This document shows, in pieces, positions 38,361 through 48,561 of a DNA stretch of 64,000 nt (positions are counted from its first letter, which is position 1; the number at the start of each line of letters is the position of its first letter). The notes under the pieces are model-generated. The model saw only the letters and a program-made list of their open reading frames with translations, did not search any database and was not told the origin of the DNA. The position numbers and the translations under genes are program-made. The stretch is from Photorhabdus akhurstii (lineage in GTDB: Bacteria > Pseudomonadota > Gammaproteobacteria > Enterobacterales > Enterobacteriaceae). Where the stretch lies: positions 1 to 64,000 of the forward strand of contig NZ_RCWE01000004.1 in NCBI RefSeq assembly GCF_018448925.1, given 5' to 3'.

Positions 38361-38529
38361 TTAGTTGCTGATACTCATCAGCCATTTTCCCGTCATATAT
38401 CTGTGCTAACATATATCTTCAATATCCACCCTTTAAAGCTAGTGTTTTGTTTGCTTTGAATAAAGCAGATAAGGGGAAGCGGTTGTTTTCCCACTAATAA
38501 CAAGATAGAAGTTGCATCAAGAGGACAAG

Positions 38530-39909
38530 ATGGCAGGACAATCGCAGCGGTCAACACTTAAACGCGGTTTAAAAAACCGGCATATTCAACTTATTGCTTT
38601 GGGGGGGGCTGTCGGGACTGGGTTGTTTCTCGGTATTGCACAAACCATAAAAATGGCAGGTCCCTCCGTAATTTTAGGATACGCTATCGCAGGCTTTATT
38701 GCATTTCTGATTATGCGTCAGCTAGGAGAGATGGTGGTCGAGGAGCCTGTAGCGGGGTCGTTTAGTCATTTCGCGTATAAATATTGGGGGGATTTTCCCG
38801 GATTTTTATCAGGTTGGAATTACTGGGCGATGTTTACTCTGGTTGGCATGGCTGAATTAACGGCTGTGGGAATGTATATCCACTACTGGTGGCCTGATAT
38901 TCCAACCTGGGTTTCTGCAACCGTCTTCTTTGTCTTAATCAATACAGTAAATTTAATTAATGTCCGATTATATGGTGAAACAGAATTTTGGTTTTCCATC
39001 ATTAAAGTGACCGCCATTATCTGTATGATTGTATTTGGCGCTTACTTGTTAGTTAGCGGAAATGGCGGACCTCAGGCCAGTATTACTAACCTTTGGCAAC
39101 ATGGCGGCTTTATGCCTAATGGCATCACCAGCCTAATCATGGCAATGGCTGTGATCATGTTCTCTTTTGGTGGATTGGAACTGGTAGGTATTACCGCAGC
39201 AGAAGCGGAAAATCCACGTATCAGCATTCCTAAGGCCACCAATCAGGTAGTATACAGAATATTGATTTTCTATATTGGTTCTCTGACCGTGTTATTGTCG
39301 CTTTATCCGTGGGGCAATGTCGTTGAAGGTGAAAGCCCATTTGTTATGATTTTTCACAACCTGGATAGTTTCTGGGTGGCTAACGTTCTGAATATTGTTG
39401 TCCTAACTGCCGCATTATCCGTTTATAACAGCGGAGTGTATTGTAACAGCCGGATGCTGTACGGTTTAGCAAAACAAGGCAATGCTCCTGGGATGCTGAC
39501 AAAAGTTAATGAGAGTGGTGTTCCTATCAGAGCCATTGTCGTGTCTGCTTTGGCAACGTCCGTTGGTGTATTGATTAATTATGTAATGCCGGGCAAAGCA
39601 TTTGAATTATTGATGGCGTTGGTGGTAACAACGTTAGTGATTAATTGGGTCATGATCTGTACGGCGCATTTAAAATTCCGGGCGGAAAAAGTTAAACAGG
39701 GAATAGAGCCATCATTTAAGGCATTCTGGTATCCATTCGGTAATTATCTGTGTCTGGCTTTCCTTGCCTTTATACTCGTCATTATTTTGATGATGGACAG
39801 CATCCGTATTTCAGTCATTCTGATGCCATTCTGGGTGGGTGTGTTATGGATTGGGTTTTTAATGTCTCGTTCCCGCCGTGATAAAATGAGAGCACAGGAG
39901 CAGGGATAA
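38530..39909 (+). CDS. pheP: Aromatic amino acid permease, PheP type
   Basis: A 459-residue APC-superfamily permease with twelve membrane helices (E. coli PheP 458). It imports phenylalanine and possibly other aromatic amino acids with protons. The family pattern is clear: GLKNRHIQLIALGGAVGTGLFLG, IMRQLGEMVVEEPVAGSFSHF, and SFGGLELVGITAAEAENP. Features that favour PheP over AroP are RLYGETEFWF, FVMIFHNLDS and YPFGNYLC. The ATG at 38530 (GAGG 5 bp upstream) is chosen over a TTG at 38512. Given the rhabduscin pathway, supply of aromatic amino acids matters in this organism (inference). Confidence 0.92.
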   Translation: MAGQSQRSTLKRGLKNRHIQLIALGGAVGTGLFLGIAQTIKMAGPSVILGYAIAGFIAFLIMRQLGEMVVEEPVAGSFSHFAYKYWGDFPGFLSGWNYWAMFTLVGMAELTAVGMYIHYWWPDIPTWVSATVFFVLINTVNLINVRLYGETEFWFSIIKVTAIICMIVFGAYLLVSGNGGPQASITNLWQHGGFMPNGITSLIMAMAVIMFSFGGLELVGITAAEAENPRISIPKATNQVVYRILIFYIGSLTVLLSLYPWGNVVEGESPFVMIFHNLDSFWVANVLNIVVLTAALSVYNSGVYCNSRMLYGLAKQGNAPGMLTKVNESGVPIRAIVVSALATSVGVLINYVMPGKAFELLMALVVTTLVINWVMICTAHLKFRAEKVKQGIEPSFKAFWYPFGNYLCLAFLAFILVIILMMDSIRISVILMPFWVGVLWIGFLMSRSRRDKMRAQEQG

Positions 39910-39935
39910 CATATATTTGGATTATCTCTATGAAG

Positions 39936-39970
39936 ATACCAGGCTGATATTACACAGCCTGGTATTTTTT
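39936..39970 (+). terminator. pheP: Terminator after pheP
   Basis: ATACCAGGCT (39936-39945) pairs with AGCCTGGTAT (39956-39965) around a 10-base loop, followed by six T. It lies between the convergent pheP and pagP genes. Confidence 0.9.
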
Positions 39971-39976
39971 ATCCAG

Positions 39977-40600
39977 TTACCATTGCCAACGTAACCAAGC
40001 GAAGAGGACGTTACCGTTATTATATGTGCCGGGAATATATGTCCCTTGCAGCGATAACCGATCATATTCTATGGAGAATAACGGTAGTGGCAGTGGAATA
40101 GGGACATAATAATAATCATGACGAGCTGTAACGCTTAAAGTGAAACCGATTCCCATTCGGAAACCATCTAAATCACCGGGTATCCACATTTTCTGAAATC
40201 CATAGCCAACGATGGGTTCCAAACGGTTATGAGAATCCATAAAAGCCATTGCATAAAGGGAATGCCAATCATTGTCTTGGTCGTAACGATATTTACCATA
40301 GCCGAAACCCCAGGGCCGCTCATTATATCTATCGATTTTCTCTTTATCGTAGGTATGCCTGTTATGCCAAGTAATTACCGGCAGATAAAGTTCATTGTCG
40401 GGTGCATTCCAGGTGAGAGCGACATTATTGTTGAATTTTTCCCATAAACTACCTGAATTGTTGCTATAACCGAGCGGTGTGTGTGATTGAGTCGTTGCTA
40501 ATGATTTATTAGCAGTATTTGCTGTTGCTGCCAACACTGTCCCAGATGAGACTAAAAGAGTGGCTGATAGGGTACAGGCTGTGGTTAAATCAAACTTCAT
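39977..40600 (-). CDS. pagP: Lipid A palmitoyltransferase PagP
   Basis: A 207-residue outer-membrane beta-barrel (186 in E. coli). A signal peptide (about 1-24, ending near VLAA) leads to a linker and the barrel. The catalytic His is in WHNRHTYDKEKIDRYNERPWGFGYGKYRY and the Asp-Ser in FMDSHNRLEP, as in the family. It moves palmitate from phospholipid to lipid A and thus protects against cationic peptides; in enterobacteria it is part of the PhoPQ regulon. No convincing PhoP box was seen upstream. Confidence 0.95.
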   Translation of the reverse strand: MKFDLTTACTLSATLLVSSGTVLAATANTANKSLATTQSHTPLGYSNNSGSLWEKFNNNVALTWNAPDNELYLPVITWHNRHTYDKEKIDRYNERPWGFGYGKYRYDQDNDWHSLYAMAFMDSHNRLEPIVGYGFQKMWIPGDLDGFRMGIGFTLSVTARHDYYYVPIPLPLPLFSIEYDRLSLQGTYIPGTYNNGNVLFAWLRWQW

Positions 40601-41203
40601 TATTTATTGCTCCAAATTTCCCGACGACATAAATTGGGAAGATCCTGCGCATCACGTAAAATATGACAAACATCTAAATTCAGGAATTCTACTCTTGCTA
40701 TTTTCAATAAAAGTTAAACGAAAAATTAATATTAAGATGTGATAGGTATTAACTGGGTATATTTAATACTGATATTTTAGTCGACTAATATTGGGAGTGT
40801 GTTGATTTTTTCTTTCACCCAAACAGTAGAGATTGGCCTCTGTGAACATACTAATAGATATAAAAAATCTAATAATAAGATAGGCAAAATAAATTAGAAT
40901 TTTTTATGTTATCTGGGGTTTTGTTGAGTGGATAAACTGTAAGCTAATTAGGATAACCTTGGATTTTCAAATTTTTGCAGTTATGTTAAACAATAATTGT
41001 TGTTAAGAATTTTAAATATGTGCGTTAGCTCCATAGCTGATAAAAAATGGCTTGCCATCATATTAAGAATATGTGATAAATCGTTCGGGTAAACGAGGTA
41101 CGGTTCTGTTATACAGTTCTGTTAATAGCAGCAACTTGCTCTAGTTTTTATGTTGCGCCGAAACGGCGAATTAGAATTAAGTGATCCAAAGGAAATTCTT
41201 AAA
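40601..41203. other. Gap between pagP and cspE
   Basis: 603 bp of AT-rich DNA carrying the divergent pagP and cspE promoters and probably a long cspE leader, as is usual for cold-shock genes. No further feature is supported. Confidence 0.5.
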
Positions 41204-41413
41204 ATGGCAAAAATCACTGGTACTGTAAAGTGGTTCAACGAATCAAAAGGTTTTGGCTTTATTACTCCTGCTGATGGTAGCAAAGATGTGTTTGTACATT
41301 TTAGCGCTATTCAGAGCGAGGGTTTTAAAACTCTGGCGGAAGGCCAAAAAGTTGAGTTTGAAATTCAGGACGGTCAGAAAGGTCCTTCTGCGGCAAACGT
41401 CACTACAGCATAA
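41204..41413 (+). CDS. cspE: Cold-shock-like protein CspE
   Basis: A 69-residue single cold-shock domain, an RNA chaperone and antiterminator. RNP1 (KGFGFITP) and RNP2 (DVFVHFSAI) are intact, and the C-terminus is ANVTTA. The frame is open 18 codons upstream (from 41150), but the ATG at 41204 gives the family start [11 protein letters not shown], with AAAGGAAA upstream. It resembles CspE more than CspA (for example [14 protein letters not shown]). In E. coli also, pagP and cspE are neighbours. Confidence 0.95.
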   Translation: MAKITGTVKWFNESKGFGFITPADGSKDVFVHFSAIQSEGFKTLAEGQKVEFEIQDGQKGPSAANVTTA

Positions 41414-41496
41414 CTTCTTTTTGTCGATCATTTTGGATTGACGAAGTAAATTTGTTGTCTGATTGGTTTTTTACTGGCAACAATGACATACCGATA

Positions 41497-41530
41497 TCAC
41501 CCTGTTGGTTATCTGATAGGGTGTTTTTGT
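41497..41530 (+). terminator. cspE: Terminator after cspE
   Basis: CACCCT (41498-41503) and AGGGTG (41518-41523) form a stem around a 14-base loop, followed by TTTTTGTTTT. It lies 85 bp beyond cspE and directly before the TPP riboswitch. Confidence 0.8.
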
Positions 41531-41532
41531 TT

Positions 41533-41607
41533 TGGCTCGGGGCGCTCTTTATTGAGCTGAGATGAACCCGTAATACCTGATCTGGATAATGCCAGCGTAG
41601 GGAAGTC
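41533..41607 (+). promoter_or_regulatory. thiD: TPP riboswitch (THI element)
   Basis: The conserved pieces occur in order: GGGGCGC and CTGAGATGAACCCG, then ACCTGATCTGGATAATGCC and AGCGTAGGGAAG. These are the P3 and P2-P4-P5 elements of the thiamine-pyrophosphate riboswitch. It ends about 55 bp before thiD and so should lower thiD expression when TPP is plentiful. Confidence 0.92.
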
Positions 41608-41660
41608 ATGGTGTCTTTTCCTGATACTTGCTTTTCTTTTGCTGGTTGGAAGAGGTGCTT

Positions 41661-42461
41661 ATGATGAGAATCAATTCACTGACAATTGCCGGTACTGATC
41701 CTAGCGGCGGTGCCGGCATTCAAGCTGACCTAAAAACTTTCTCTGCACTTGGTGCTTATGGCACAACAGTAATGACAGCGCTTGTTGCGCAAAATACCTG
41801 TGGTGTGCAATCCATTTATGATATCGATCCTACTTTTGTTGCGGCACAGCTTGAATCTGTGCTGTCAGATATCAGAATTGATAGCGCTAAGATAGGCATG
41901 TTATCTAATGCAGCCAACGTTGTCGTTGTTGCTGATGCAATAAGTCGTTATTCCGTTCCTTATGTTGTATTGGATACGGTAATGATTGCGAAAAGTGGCG
42001 ATCCGTTGCTGGCGCCGGAAGCGGTTTCCGAGGTTGTTGAACGATTATTACCGAAGGTTTCGTTGATTACCCCAAATTTGCCGGAAGCCGCAGCGATATT
42101 AAAGTGCTCTGTAGCAAAAACCGAAACGGACATGCAAAAACAGGGGCGTGAATTATTATCGCTAGGATGCGAAGCCGTTTTACTGAAAGGCGGGCACCTT
42201 ACAGAGCATGAAAGCCCTGATTGGCTGTTTACTGTTGAGGGTGAATGGCGTTTTACTGCGCCCAGAATCAATACGCGCCATACACATGGTACAGGGTGTA
42301 CGCTCTCCGCTGCGCTAGCTGCTTTGCGTCCACGTTACTCGAATTGGCAGACAACCCTGCCTGTTGCCAAATCATACCTCCAGGCGGCATTAGAACAGGC
42401 GGACTCGTTAGAGGTAGGAAAAGGCATTGGGCCTGTGCACCATTTTCATCAGTGGTGGTGA
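41661..42461 (+). CDS. thiD: Hydroxymethylpyrimidine kinase/HMP-phosphate kinase ThiD
   Basis: A 266-residue ribokinase-fold enzyme (266 in E. coli) that phosphorylates HMP twice in thiamine synthesis. Substrate and ATP sites are seen in TIAGTDPSGGAGIQADLKTFSALGAYG (8-34), TPNLPEAAAI and the catalytic loop THGTGCTLSAALAAL. The frame is open to 41628; the ATG at 41661 matches the family start (MxRIN) and has AGAGG 5 bp upstream. There is no thiM or thiE beside it, so this copy is controlled alone by the TPP riboswitch. Confidence 0.95.
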   Translation: MMRINSLTIAGTDPSGGAGIQADLKTFSALGAYGTTVMTALVAQNTCGVQSIYDIDPTFVAAQLESVLSDIRIDSAKIGMLSNAANVVVVADAISRYSVPYVVLDTVMIAKSGDPLLAPEAVSEVVERLLPKVSLITPNLPEAAAILKCSVAKTETDMQKQGRELLSLGCEAVLLKGGHLTEHESPDWLFTVEGEWRFTAPRINTRHTHGTGCTLSAALAALRPRYSNWQTTLPVAKSYLQAALEQADSLEVGKGIGPVHHFHQWW

Positions 42462-42611
42462 GAATAACTGACAGGCGTTTTCGGGATTGGGTGAGAAAGT
42501 GATAATGAATAAGAAGAGTAAGGTATTTATGCTGTGAGAGCAGTATAACTCAACATTGGTAGCGACTTACTATCTACTCATTATCACCGGCGACAAGCTT
42601 GACAGCTTGAT

Positions 42612-43661
42612 TTACGCGATAGTCACTTGCTTATCCAGATAGACATCTTGAACCGCATTAATCAGTTCAATACCTTCTTTCATGGATTTTTTGAACGCCT
42701 TACGACCGAGGATTAGCCCCATGCCGCCTGCGCGTTTATTAATGACGGCGGTACGAACGGAGTCACTCAAATCATTATTACCGGATGCACCACCTGAGTT
42801 GATCATACCGGCGCGTCCCATGTAGCAGTTAGCTATCTGATAACGGACCAGATCGATAGGATGGTCGCTAGTCAAATTAGTGTAAACACGTTTATCGGTA
42901 TGACCAAAACCAATTGCAGTATAGCCGCCATTATTTTCGGCCATTTTCTGCTTAACGATATCAGCGCCGATAGTGACGGCCAAATGGTTAGCCTGGCCTG
43001 TTAAGTCCGCACTGGAGTGATAATCTACCCCCTCTTTTTTGAAGGCAGAATTACGCAGGTAGGCCCACAATACCGTTACCATGCCCAATTCATGCGCCCG
43101 TTTAAAGGCGGCTGAAATTTCCTCAATTTGACGCCGTGATTCAATAGAGCCAAAGTAAATCGTTGCGCCAACGGCAACGGCACCCATCTCAAATGCTTGT
43201 TCAACACTGGCATATAAAGTTTGATCATATTGGGCGGGATAGCTCAGTGCTTCATTGTGGTTCAGTTTAACCAAAAATGGGATCTTATGAGCATAACGAC
43301 GAGAAACAGAGGATAACACGCCATAAGTAGAGGCAACACAGTTACAGCCGGCTTCGATAGCCAGTTCAACGATATTTTTGGGATCGAAATAGAGAGGATT
43401 TGCTGCAAAAGAAGCGGCAGCAGAATGTTCTACTCCTTGGTCCACCGGCAAAATAGATAAATAACCAGTGCCTCCAAGACGACCATGATTTAACAATGTT
43501 TGCATGGAGCGCAAAACTGTATTGGGTCGGTTATTGTCGATCATTACTCGGTCAACAAAATCGGAGCCTGGCAGATAGAGATTTTCACTTGGGATGGTAT
43601 TACAACGATGTTGCAATAAACTGTCCGCATCTTTGCCTAACAACTTAGCGATATCAGTCAT
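42612..43661 (-). CDS. fbaB: Class I fructose-bisphosphate aldolase FbaB
   Basis: A 349-residue DhnA-type aldolase (350 in E. coli). It splits fructose 1,6-bisphosphate, mainly during gluconeogenic growth. The Schiff-base lysine is expected in the block [16 protein letters not shown]; the phosphate-binding [14 protein letters not shown] and [10 protein letters not shown] are intact. It is monocistronic, convergent with thiD. The 2 kb upstream are unusually AT-rich. Confidence 0.95.
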   Translation of the reverse strand: MTDIAKLLGKDADSLLQHRCNTIPSENLYLPGSDFVDRVMIDNNRPNTVLRSMQTLLNHGRLGGTGYLSILPVDQGVEHSAAASFAANPLYFDPKNIVELAIEAGCNCVASTYGVLSSVSRRYAHKIPFLVKLNHNEALSYPAQYDQTLYASVEQAFEMGAVAVGATIYFGSIESRRQIEEISAAFKRAHELGMVTVLWAYLRNSAFKKEGVDYHSSADLTGQANHLAVTIGADIVKQKMAENNGGYTAIGFGHTDKRVYTNLTSDHPIDLVRYQIANCYMGRAGMINSGGASGNNDLSDSVRTAVINKRAGGMGLILGRKAFKKSMKEGIELINAVQDVYLDKQVTIA

Positions 43662-45661
43662 GTTTTACTCCAGTTATGAAAAGATATCATTGATTGTCAT
43701 TTATCCTTTTTAGGATAACAAGTTGTATTGGGAGGGAAGTGGTAGTGGATCGCTTCAGGTGGGGGGGATAAAGAGAATTTTATTACTTGGAAAGCGGCTA
43801 TTTAGCGCAAGAGTGACATGACCATTCTTTAGGGGATATAGGGGCGAAAGCGTAAGCTCTTTATGTGTTGGGTTATATATTTTTGTAATTCTTATTGCTT
43901 GCTAGCAGACAATTTTCTTGGATAAGATAAAGAGATGTATGAGATTTAATACTGATAAAGAATAAATTATTCATTGTATTTATGACATTGATATTGATTG
44001 GGTTTTGATAAATTGCAATATCAATATAGTTAAACTGATCGTCTTTGTTGATATTGTTAATATTTCCTTTGCTTTTATTATTCAACAATGAAATGTTTTC
44101 ATTATAGATTGGATATATATTATTGTTTCTATAAAGTTTCGGGAAAAATAATTTATATTTTATTTATTTTAGGTTTTTATCTATGCAGATTATATATTAT
44201 AAATTTAACTATTTCTCTTTATCAATATCAAAAAAAGGAAATAAATTTATTATCGTAAATCTCTATCTATTAGTGCCTTTTTATTTATGAAAGAATTAAT
44301 CCTTTAGTTATTGTTCTTTATTGATTTATAATATTACAATGTTGTTGGATAGAATTGATAAGATTGTTAGGTGATTTTGGAGTAAAAACTAATGTTAATT
44401 TATCATTCTCAATAAATAACTCATTGATTAATATTAAATTGTTTCATTGTTTGCGTGATTTAATTAACCGATAAATAAAGTTATTCTTTATATTTTACTA
44501 TTTATATCGCTAAACTTAATGTTTTATTACATGAGTCTTTTATAAAGATACAATATGTTTTTCTATTATTTAAATGAGTTTTACAAGGTTAGGTGTTCAT
44601 ATTTTATTTACAGCTATTGATATAAATTTAATTGGTTTTAATTGTTCGTGTTAATAATTTTTTATTTTGTCAATTGAGTTATAACCATGTTTCAATATTG
44701 TACATGATAAATAACCATTTTTGGCATCAATGTTTTTAAATCCACATAATTCTGTAAGCAACAGTCAATATGGTTATTTATTCTTTCTTAAAAGTGATAA
44801 TAATATAAAATAATAATTATACTAAATTCTTAGTTTTAACTTGTATTTATCCATTAATTAACTAATTGAAAAATACATCAATATAATTTGATTTTGTCAC
44901 AGGTAGAAAATTTCTCATGTTTTTATTACCAATAGTGACATTTAGGTTTCTTTCATTTGCCAAGAGTGATTTCTTATTACATTTCTTCTTTAGTAATTTG
45001 TTTGCAAACGATGTTTTATAAAGTTATTGGCTCTATTGATATAGGTTAAGAGTTTGATAGATAAAGGTTGAATGTCTATTGCTGTTACTCGCTAAGCTAA
45101 TTTTTCCTGATGTTATTGTTAGGTGATATTTTTCATGCTGGTTCGGTGTAAAAATGGGTTTCTATAGTTTTTTGGTTTACTGAGCAGCTCCTATTGTGGG
45201 ATTAAATTTCATCTTTACAAGAGAGTAACATGTACTGTGCTGCTGTTTATCAGCTTTGGGGTGATTTGGCTATTTTACCCCTGTTTATACTATGGATATA
45301 TATAAAACAAAATCCATTTTGGGTTGTTAAGTCGGTATAGTCAGCTAAATGTTGAACTAATAGTTTTAACAATAAGTAAATTGTAATTATCTGTTTTCAT
45401 AATTTTCACCTGATTAATTCTATCAAATTGTATAATATTTGGTCTAAATATGATGGATTTCCTGAATTATTGAACAGTGGAAAATTTTAATTACATTTCT
45501 TTAGATAGTGTGATATTTCAATAAGTAGAAATATTTTCTTATTAATATATAGGTATAAGGAACACATTGATATAAATATTCATGGCTTTAATAGTTAAAT
45601 TTCTCTATTTAATTAATCATGTAAATGAATTCTGTAACTTGTTGATTTTATTTCTCGGAGG
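43662..45661. other. Very AT-rich 2 kb gap
   Basis: About 2 kb upstream of fbaB with long runs of A and T and frequent stops in all frames. The only longer frame, 43873-44088 on the minus strand, is low-complexity Asn/Ile-rich and not credible. Apart from the fbaB promoter I see no supported feature; it resembles H-NS-bound foreign DNA or a decayed island. Confidence 0.55.
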
Positions 45662-45758
45662 AAAAAAGAAAAGGCCAGCTCAAGGGAGATTGAGCCGGCC
45701 AAGGAGGTGGTTCCTAGTCTTACTGTAAAACTTTTTTAATTTTTTATTTTTCGCCAGC
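45662..45758 (-). ncRNA. cyaR: Small regulatory RNA CyaR
   Basis: On the minus strand, directly after yegQ, comes the conserved core of CyaR: a stretch reading AGGAACCACCTCCTTGGCC, followed by the terminator stem GGCCGGCTCAA, loop ATCTCCC, TTGAGCTGGCC and TTTTCTTTTTT. The AGGAACCACCTCCTT segment and the ATCTCCCTT loop are the same as in E. coli, where cyaR also lies on the yegQ strand just downstream. CyaR is an Hfq-dependent RNA that represses ompX, luxS, nadE and others by its anti-Shine-Dalgarno-like seed. The 5' end at 45758 (GCTG...) is placed by comparison with E. coli and could be off by several bases. Confidence 0.85.
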
Positions 45759-45786
45759 AATACTACGGTAAATAAAATAGTATTGA

Positions 45787-45802
45787 TGTGATCTGTTTCT
45801 AA
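45787..45802 (-). promoter_or_regulatory. cyaR: Possible CRP site for cyaR
   Basis: TGTGATCTGTTTCTAA has one perfect CRP half site and a degenerate second half, centred about 35-40 bp upstream of the presumed cyaR start. E. coli cyaR is CRP-activated from a similar position. Confidence 0.4.
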
Positions 45803-45856
45803 AAAAAGAAATATATCCTCATAAAGAGGGGATATTGATGATTATTTGTCTGAGTC

Positions 45857-47218
45857 TCAGTTCGTTTGAGCAGATTGAGAATTAATACCATTTAGATTAC
45901 GTATTAATAAGGCATAATTAATATCGATTTGTTCCGGCATTGGCAAATAGACAATATACCCATCCCCAGGCGCAACTTCCATTGGTTGGCCTTTTTTATC
46001 CTGCATTGCTTCCAATGTAAACTGGATATTGCCTGATGGTGTCATTAATTCGAGACGATCTCCGATCATGAATTTATTCTTGACAGCAACTTCAGCTAAT
46101 CCGTTGACTCGTTTACCCGTAAATTCACCAACAAATTGTTGTGTATCGGATATCGAATAGCCATATTCATAAGTCTGATAGGCATCATGGGTATGACGGC
46201 GTAAAAATCCTTCGGTATAGCCGCGATGAGCGAGTCCTTCTAACGTTGTTAGCAGAGTTGGATCAAAAGGTTTCCCTGCGACGGCATCATCAATGGCTCG
46301 GCGGTAAACTTGTGCTGTGCGAGCGCAGTAATAGAAGGATTTTGTCCGTCCTTCGATTTTCAAAGAGTGAACGCCCATTTTAGTTAATCGCTCAACATGC
46401 TCAACAGCACGTAAATCTTTAGAATTCATGATATAAGTACCATGCTCATCTTCGAAAGCTGACATATATTCACCAGGGCGTTTTGCTTCTTCGAACGTAA
46501 ATACTTTATCTGTTGGTGCGCCCTTTCCCAATGTTGGCTCGATATTTTTTGTCGGTATAGGTTCATGCATATGCACAATATTACCGATATCATCCTCTTT
46601 GCCTTCTTGGACATGATATTCCCAACGGCAGGCATTAGTGCAGGTTCCCTGATTGGGATCTCGTTTATTAATGTAGCCGGACAACAGGCAACGACCGGAA
46701 TAGGCCATACACAATGCGCCATGTACGAAAACTTCCAGTTCCATACCGGGAACCTGCTGGCGAATCTCGTTAATTTCATCGAGAGAAAGTTCTCGGGAAA
46801 GAATGACCCGCGTCAGCCCCATTTGTTGCCAGAATTTTACTGTTGCCCAATTAACTGCGTTAGCTTGAACGGAAAGATGAATTTCCATTGCAGGAAAAGC
46901 TTCACGAACCATCATGATCAGTCCGGGATCGGACATAATGAGAGCATCTGGTCCCATATCAATGACAGGTTTTAGATCACGGATAAAAGTTTTCAGTTTG
47001 GCATTGTGAGGTGCAATATTGACCACAACATAAAAGCGTTTACCAAGTTCATGAGCTTCTTTAATGCCGAGTGCCAGATTTTCGTGATTAAATTCATTAT
47101 TGCGGACGCGCAGGCTGTAACGTGGTTGACCGGCATATACAGCGTCTGCGCCATAGGCAAAAGCATAGCGCATATTTTTCAGCGAACCGGCAGGGGAAAG
47201 TAATTCTGGAGTAAACAT
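45857..47218 (-). CDS. trhP: tRNA hydroxylation protein TrhP (YegQ)
   Basis: A 453-residue U32-family protein, the E. coli length. It takes part in prephenate-dependent formation of 5-hydroxyuridine at the wobble base of tRNAs. The family start ELLSPAGSLKNMRYAFAYGADAVYAG is present, and the four cysteines expected to hold an iron-sulfur cluster are in ALCMAYSGRCLLSG and GTCTNACRW. The order trhP then cyaR is as in E. coli. Confidence 0.95.
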   Translation of the reverse strand: MFTPELLSPAGSLKNMRYAFAYGADAVYAGQPRYSLRVRNNEFNHENLALGIKEAHELGKRFYVVVNIAPHNAKLKTFIRDLKPVIDMGPDALIMSDPGLIMMVREAFPAMEIHLSVQANAVNWATVKFWQQMGLTRVILSRELSLDEINEIRQQVPGMELEVFVHGALCMAYSGRCLLSGYINKRDPNQGTCTNACRWEYHVQEGKEDDIGNIVHMHEPIPTKNIEPTLGKGAPTDKVFTFEEAKRPGEYMSAFEDEHGTYIMNSKDLRAVEHVERLTKMGVHSLKIEGRTKSFYYCARTAQVYRRAIDDAVAGKPFDPTLLTTLEGLAHRGYTEGFLRRHTHDAYQTYEYGYSISDTQQFVGEFTGKRVNGLAEVAVKNKFMIGDRLELMTPSGNIQFTLEAMQDKKGQPMEVAPGDGYIVYLPMPEQIDINYALLIRNLNGINSQSAQTN

Positions 47219-47415
47219 GGTTAAAAAATTCTCGATTTGAGTTGAGATTAGTTTTCACTATAAAAAGTAAGGATAAGATGGGGATTCTAACGCTTAATTT
47301 GTTAGGGACACAAATTTATTGGCATGAATCGTTCGATTCTATTGATCGATGAAGGGCGCCTTATCAATTGATAGTAACTTTCAACTGATAAGGTGCGGTT
47401 TATCATGAAAAAATG

Positions 47416-47760
47416 TCATTCTGACTTTGTTAAATCTCGGACATTGGTGCTCGAGCCATGTTTAATCGCAGATTGAATGCCTTTTTTGGCCGCGACTTCA
47501 TTATCGTGAGATTCACTGATGCCGATAACTTGATAGTTTCTCGCTTTCAGCACGAAATAGGACTTGCCAGATTTGTTTTCTCTGATTTCGAAGTTTTTTT
47601 CTGCCGGTGAATTTGCTTGGACAGAACGAATTCCTTTATTCGCTGCTGCCTTGGTGGTGTACATTTCACTGGTAAGGATAACTTCACCGTTCGATGCTTT
47701 TAAATTGAAGTAATACTGCTTGTTTTTTGTTCTCTTAAGATCATAATGACCTATAGCCAT
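47416..47760 (-). CDS. yegP: DUF1508 protein YegP
   Basis: A 114-residue protein of two DUF1508 repeats: one with YFNLKASNGEVILTSEMYTTKAAANKGI and a second with YFVLKARNYQVIGISESHDNEVAAKKGI. E. coli YegP is 110 residues. The family fold is small and beta-rich and its function is unknown. The frame extends 5 codons further, but the ATG at 47760 has GGAGGAA upstream and gives the better start. Confidence 0.93.
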   Translation of the reverse strand: MAIGHYDLKRTKNKQYYFNLKASNGEVILTSEMYTTKAAANKGIRSVQANSPAEKNFEIRENKSGKSYFVLKARNYQVIGISESHDNEVAAKKGIQSAIKHGSSTNVRDLTKSE

Positions 47761-47856
47761 AAGAAATTCCTCCAATTAAAGTAAGTATTTTTAATATAGC
47801 TGAATTTCTGACCGGTGAAAGGTTGAGAGAAATTTAATTCAGTTAAAATGTGACAG

Positions 47857-48561
47857 TTATAACAAACGGCATATATCCGCTTCCCATCGGTAACCAAGTC
47901 CATAAATAGAACGAATGAATGTTTTACTGTTGTCCAATTGTTCCAGTTTACGGCGTAAATTTTTAATGTGGCTATCAATAGTACGGTCTGTCACGATTCG
48001 GTGATCGTCATACAGATTATTCAGTAATTTATCGCGGGAAAATACTTGTCCTGGGCGACTTGCCATCGTTTTTAATAACCGGAATTCAACCGGGGTTAAA
48101 TCCAATATTTTATCGCGGTAACGCGCTTGGAAACAGTCCTCGTCAATTTGCAAATCACTTTGTTTGACAATATCTTGTGGTCGATAACAACGACGAAGAA
48201 TCGTTTTAACTCGCGCAACAATTTCACGTGGACTATAAGGTTTACAAATATAATCATCTGCCCCGATTTCCAATCCAAGTAAACGGTCAATTTCTTCCGT
48301 TTTGGCGGTGACCATGATAATCGGTACGTCAGAGAAGCGGCGAATGTCCCGACAGATAGATATGCCATCACAGCCTGGAAGCATCAGATCCAGCAAAATA
48401 ATATCTGGAATATGTTGTTGTACATGGGAGACAGCTTCATCACCCCGTAGTAGCCACTGGGTTTTGTAATCAGCCGCCCGCAGGTAATCAACCAGCAACT
48501 GACCAAGCTTTGGCTCATCTTCAACAATCAAAACAGTATATTGTTCAAACTCTGTACTCAT
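47857..48561 (-). CDS. baeR: Response regulator BaeR
   Basis: A 234-residue OmpR-type regulator. The receiver has [23 protein letters not shown], the phosphorylated Asp in [10 protein letters not shown], and the Lys in [13 protein letters not shown]; the winged helix ends [10 protein letters not shown]. With BaeS it activates mdtABC and other envelope stress genes. It overlaps baeS by 4 bp and is the last gene of mdtABC-baeSR. Confidence 0.96.
   Translation of the reverse strand: MSTEFEQYTVLIVEDEPKLGQLLVDYLRAADYKTQWLLRGDEAVSHVQQHIPDIILLDLMLPGCDGISICRDIRRFSDVPIIMVTAKTEEIDRLLGLEIGADDYICKPYSPREIVARVKTILRRCYRPQDIVKQSDLQIDEDCFQARYRDKILDLTPVEFRLLKTMASRPGQVFSRDKLLNNLYDDHRIVTDRTIDSHIKNLRRKLEQLDNSKTFIRSIYGLGYRWEADICRLL

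Noticed and set aside
38158-38412. 84-codon minus-strand frame opposite the small membrane protein
   Set aside because: Composition is not protein-like, and the plus-strand frame has a better start, a hydrophobic helix and a coherent tail.
42583-42612. AAGCTTG-like inverted repeat after fbaB
   Set aside because: Stem too short and no T run; not convincing as a terminator.
43873-44088. 71-codon Asn/Ile-rich minus-strand frame
   Set aside because: Low-complexity product of very AT-rich DNA; no ribosome binding site.
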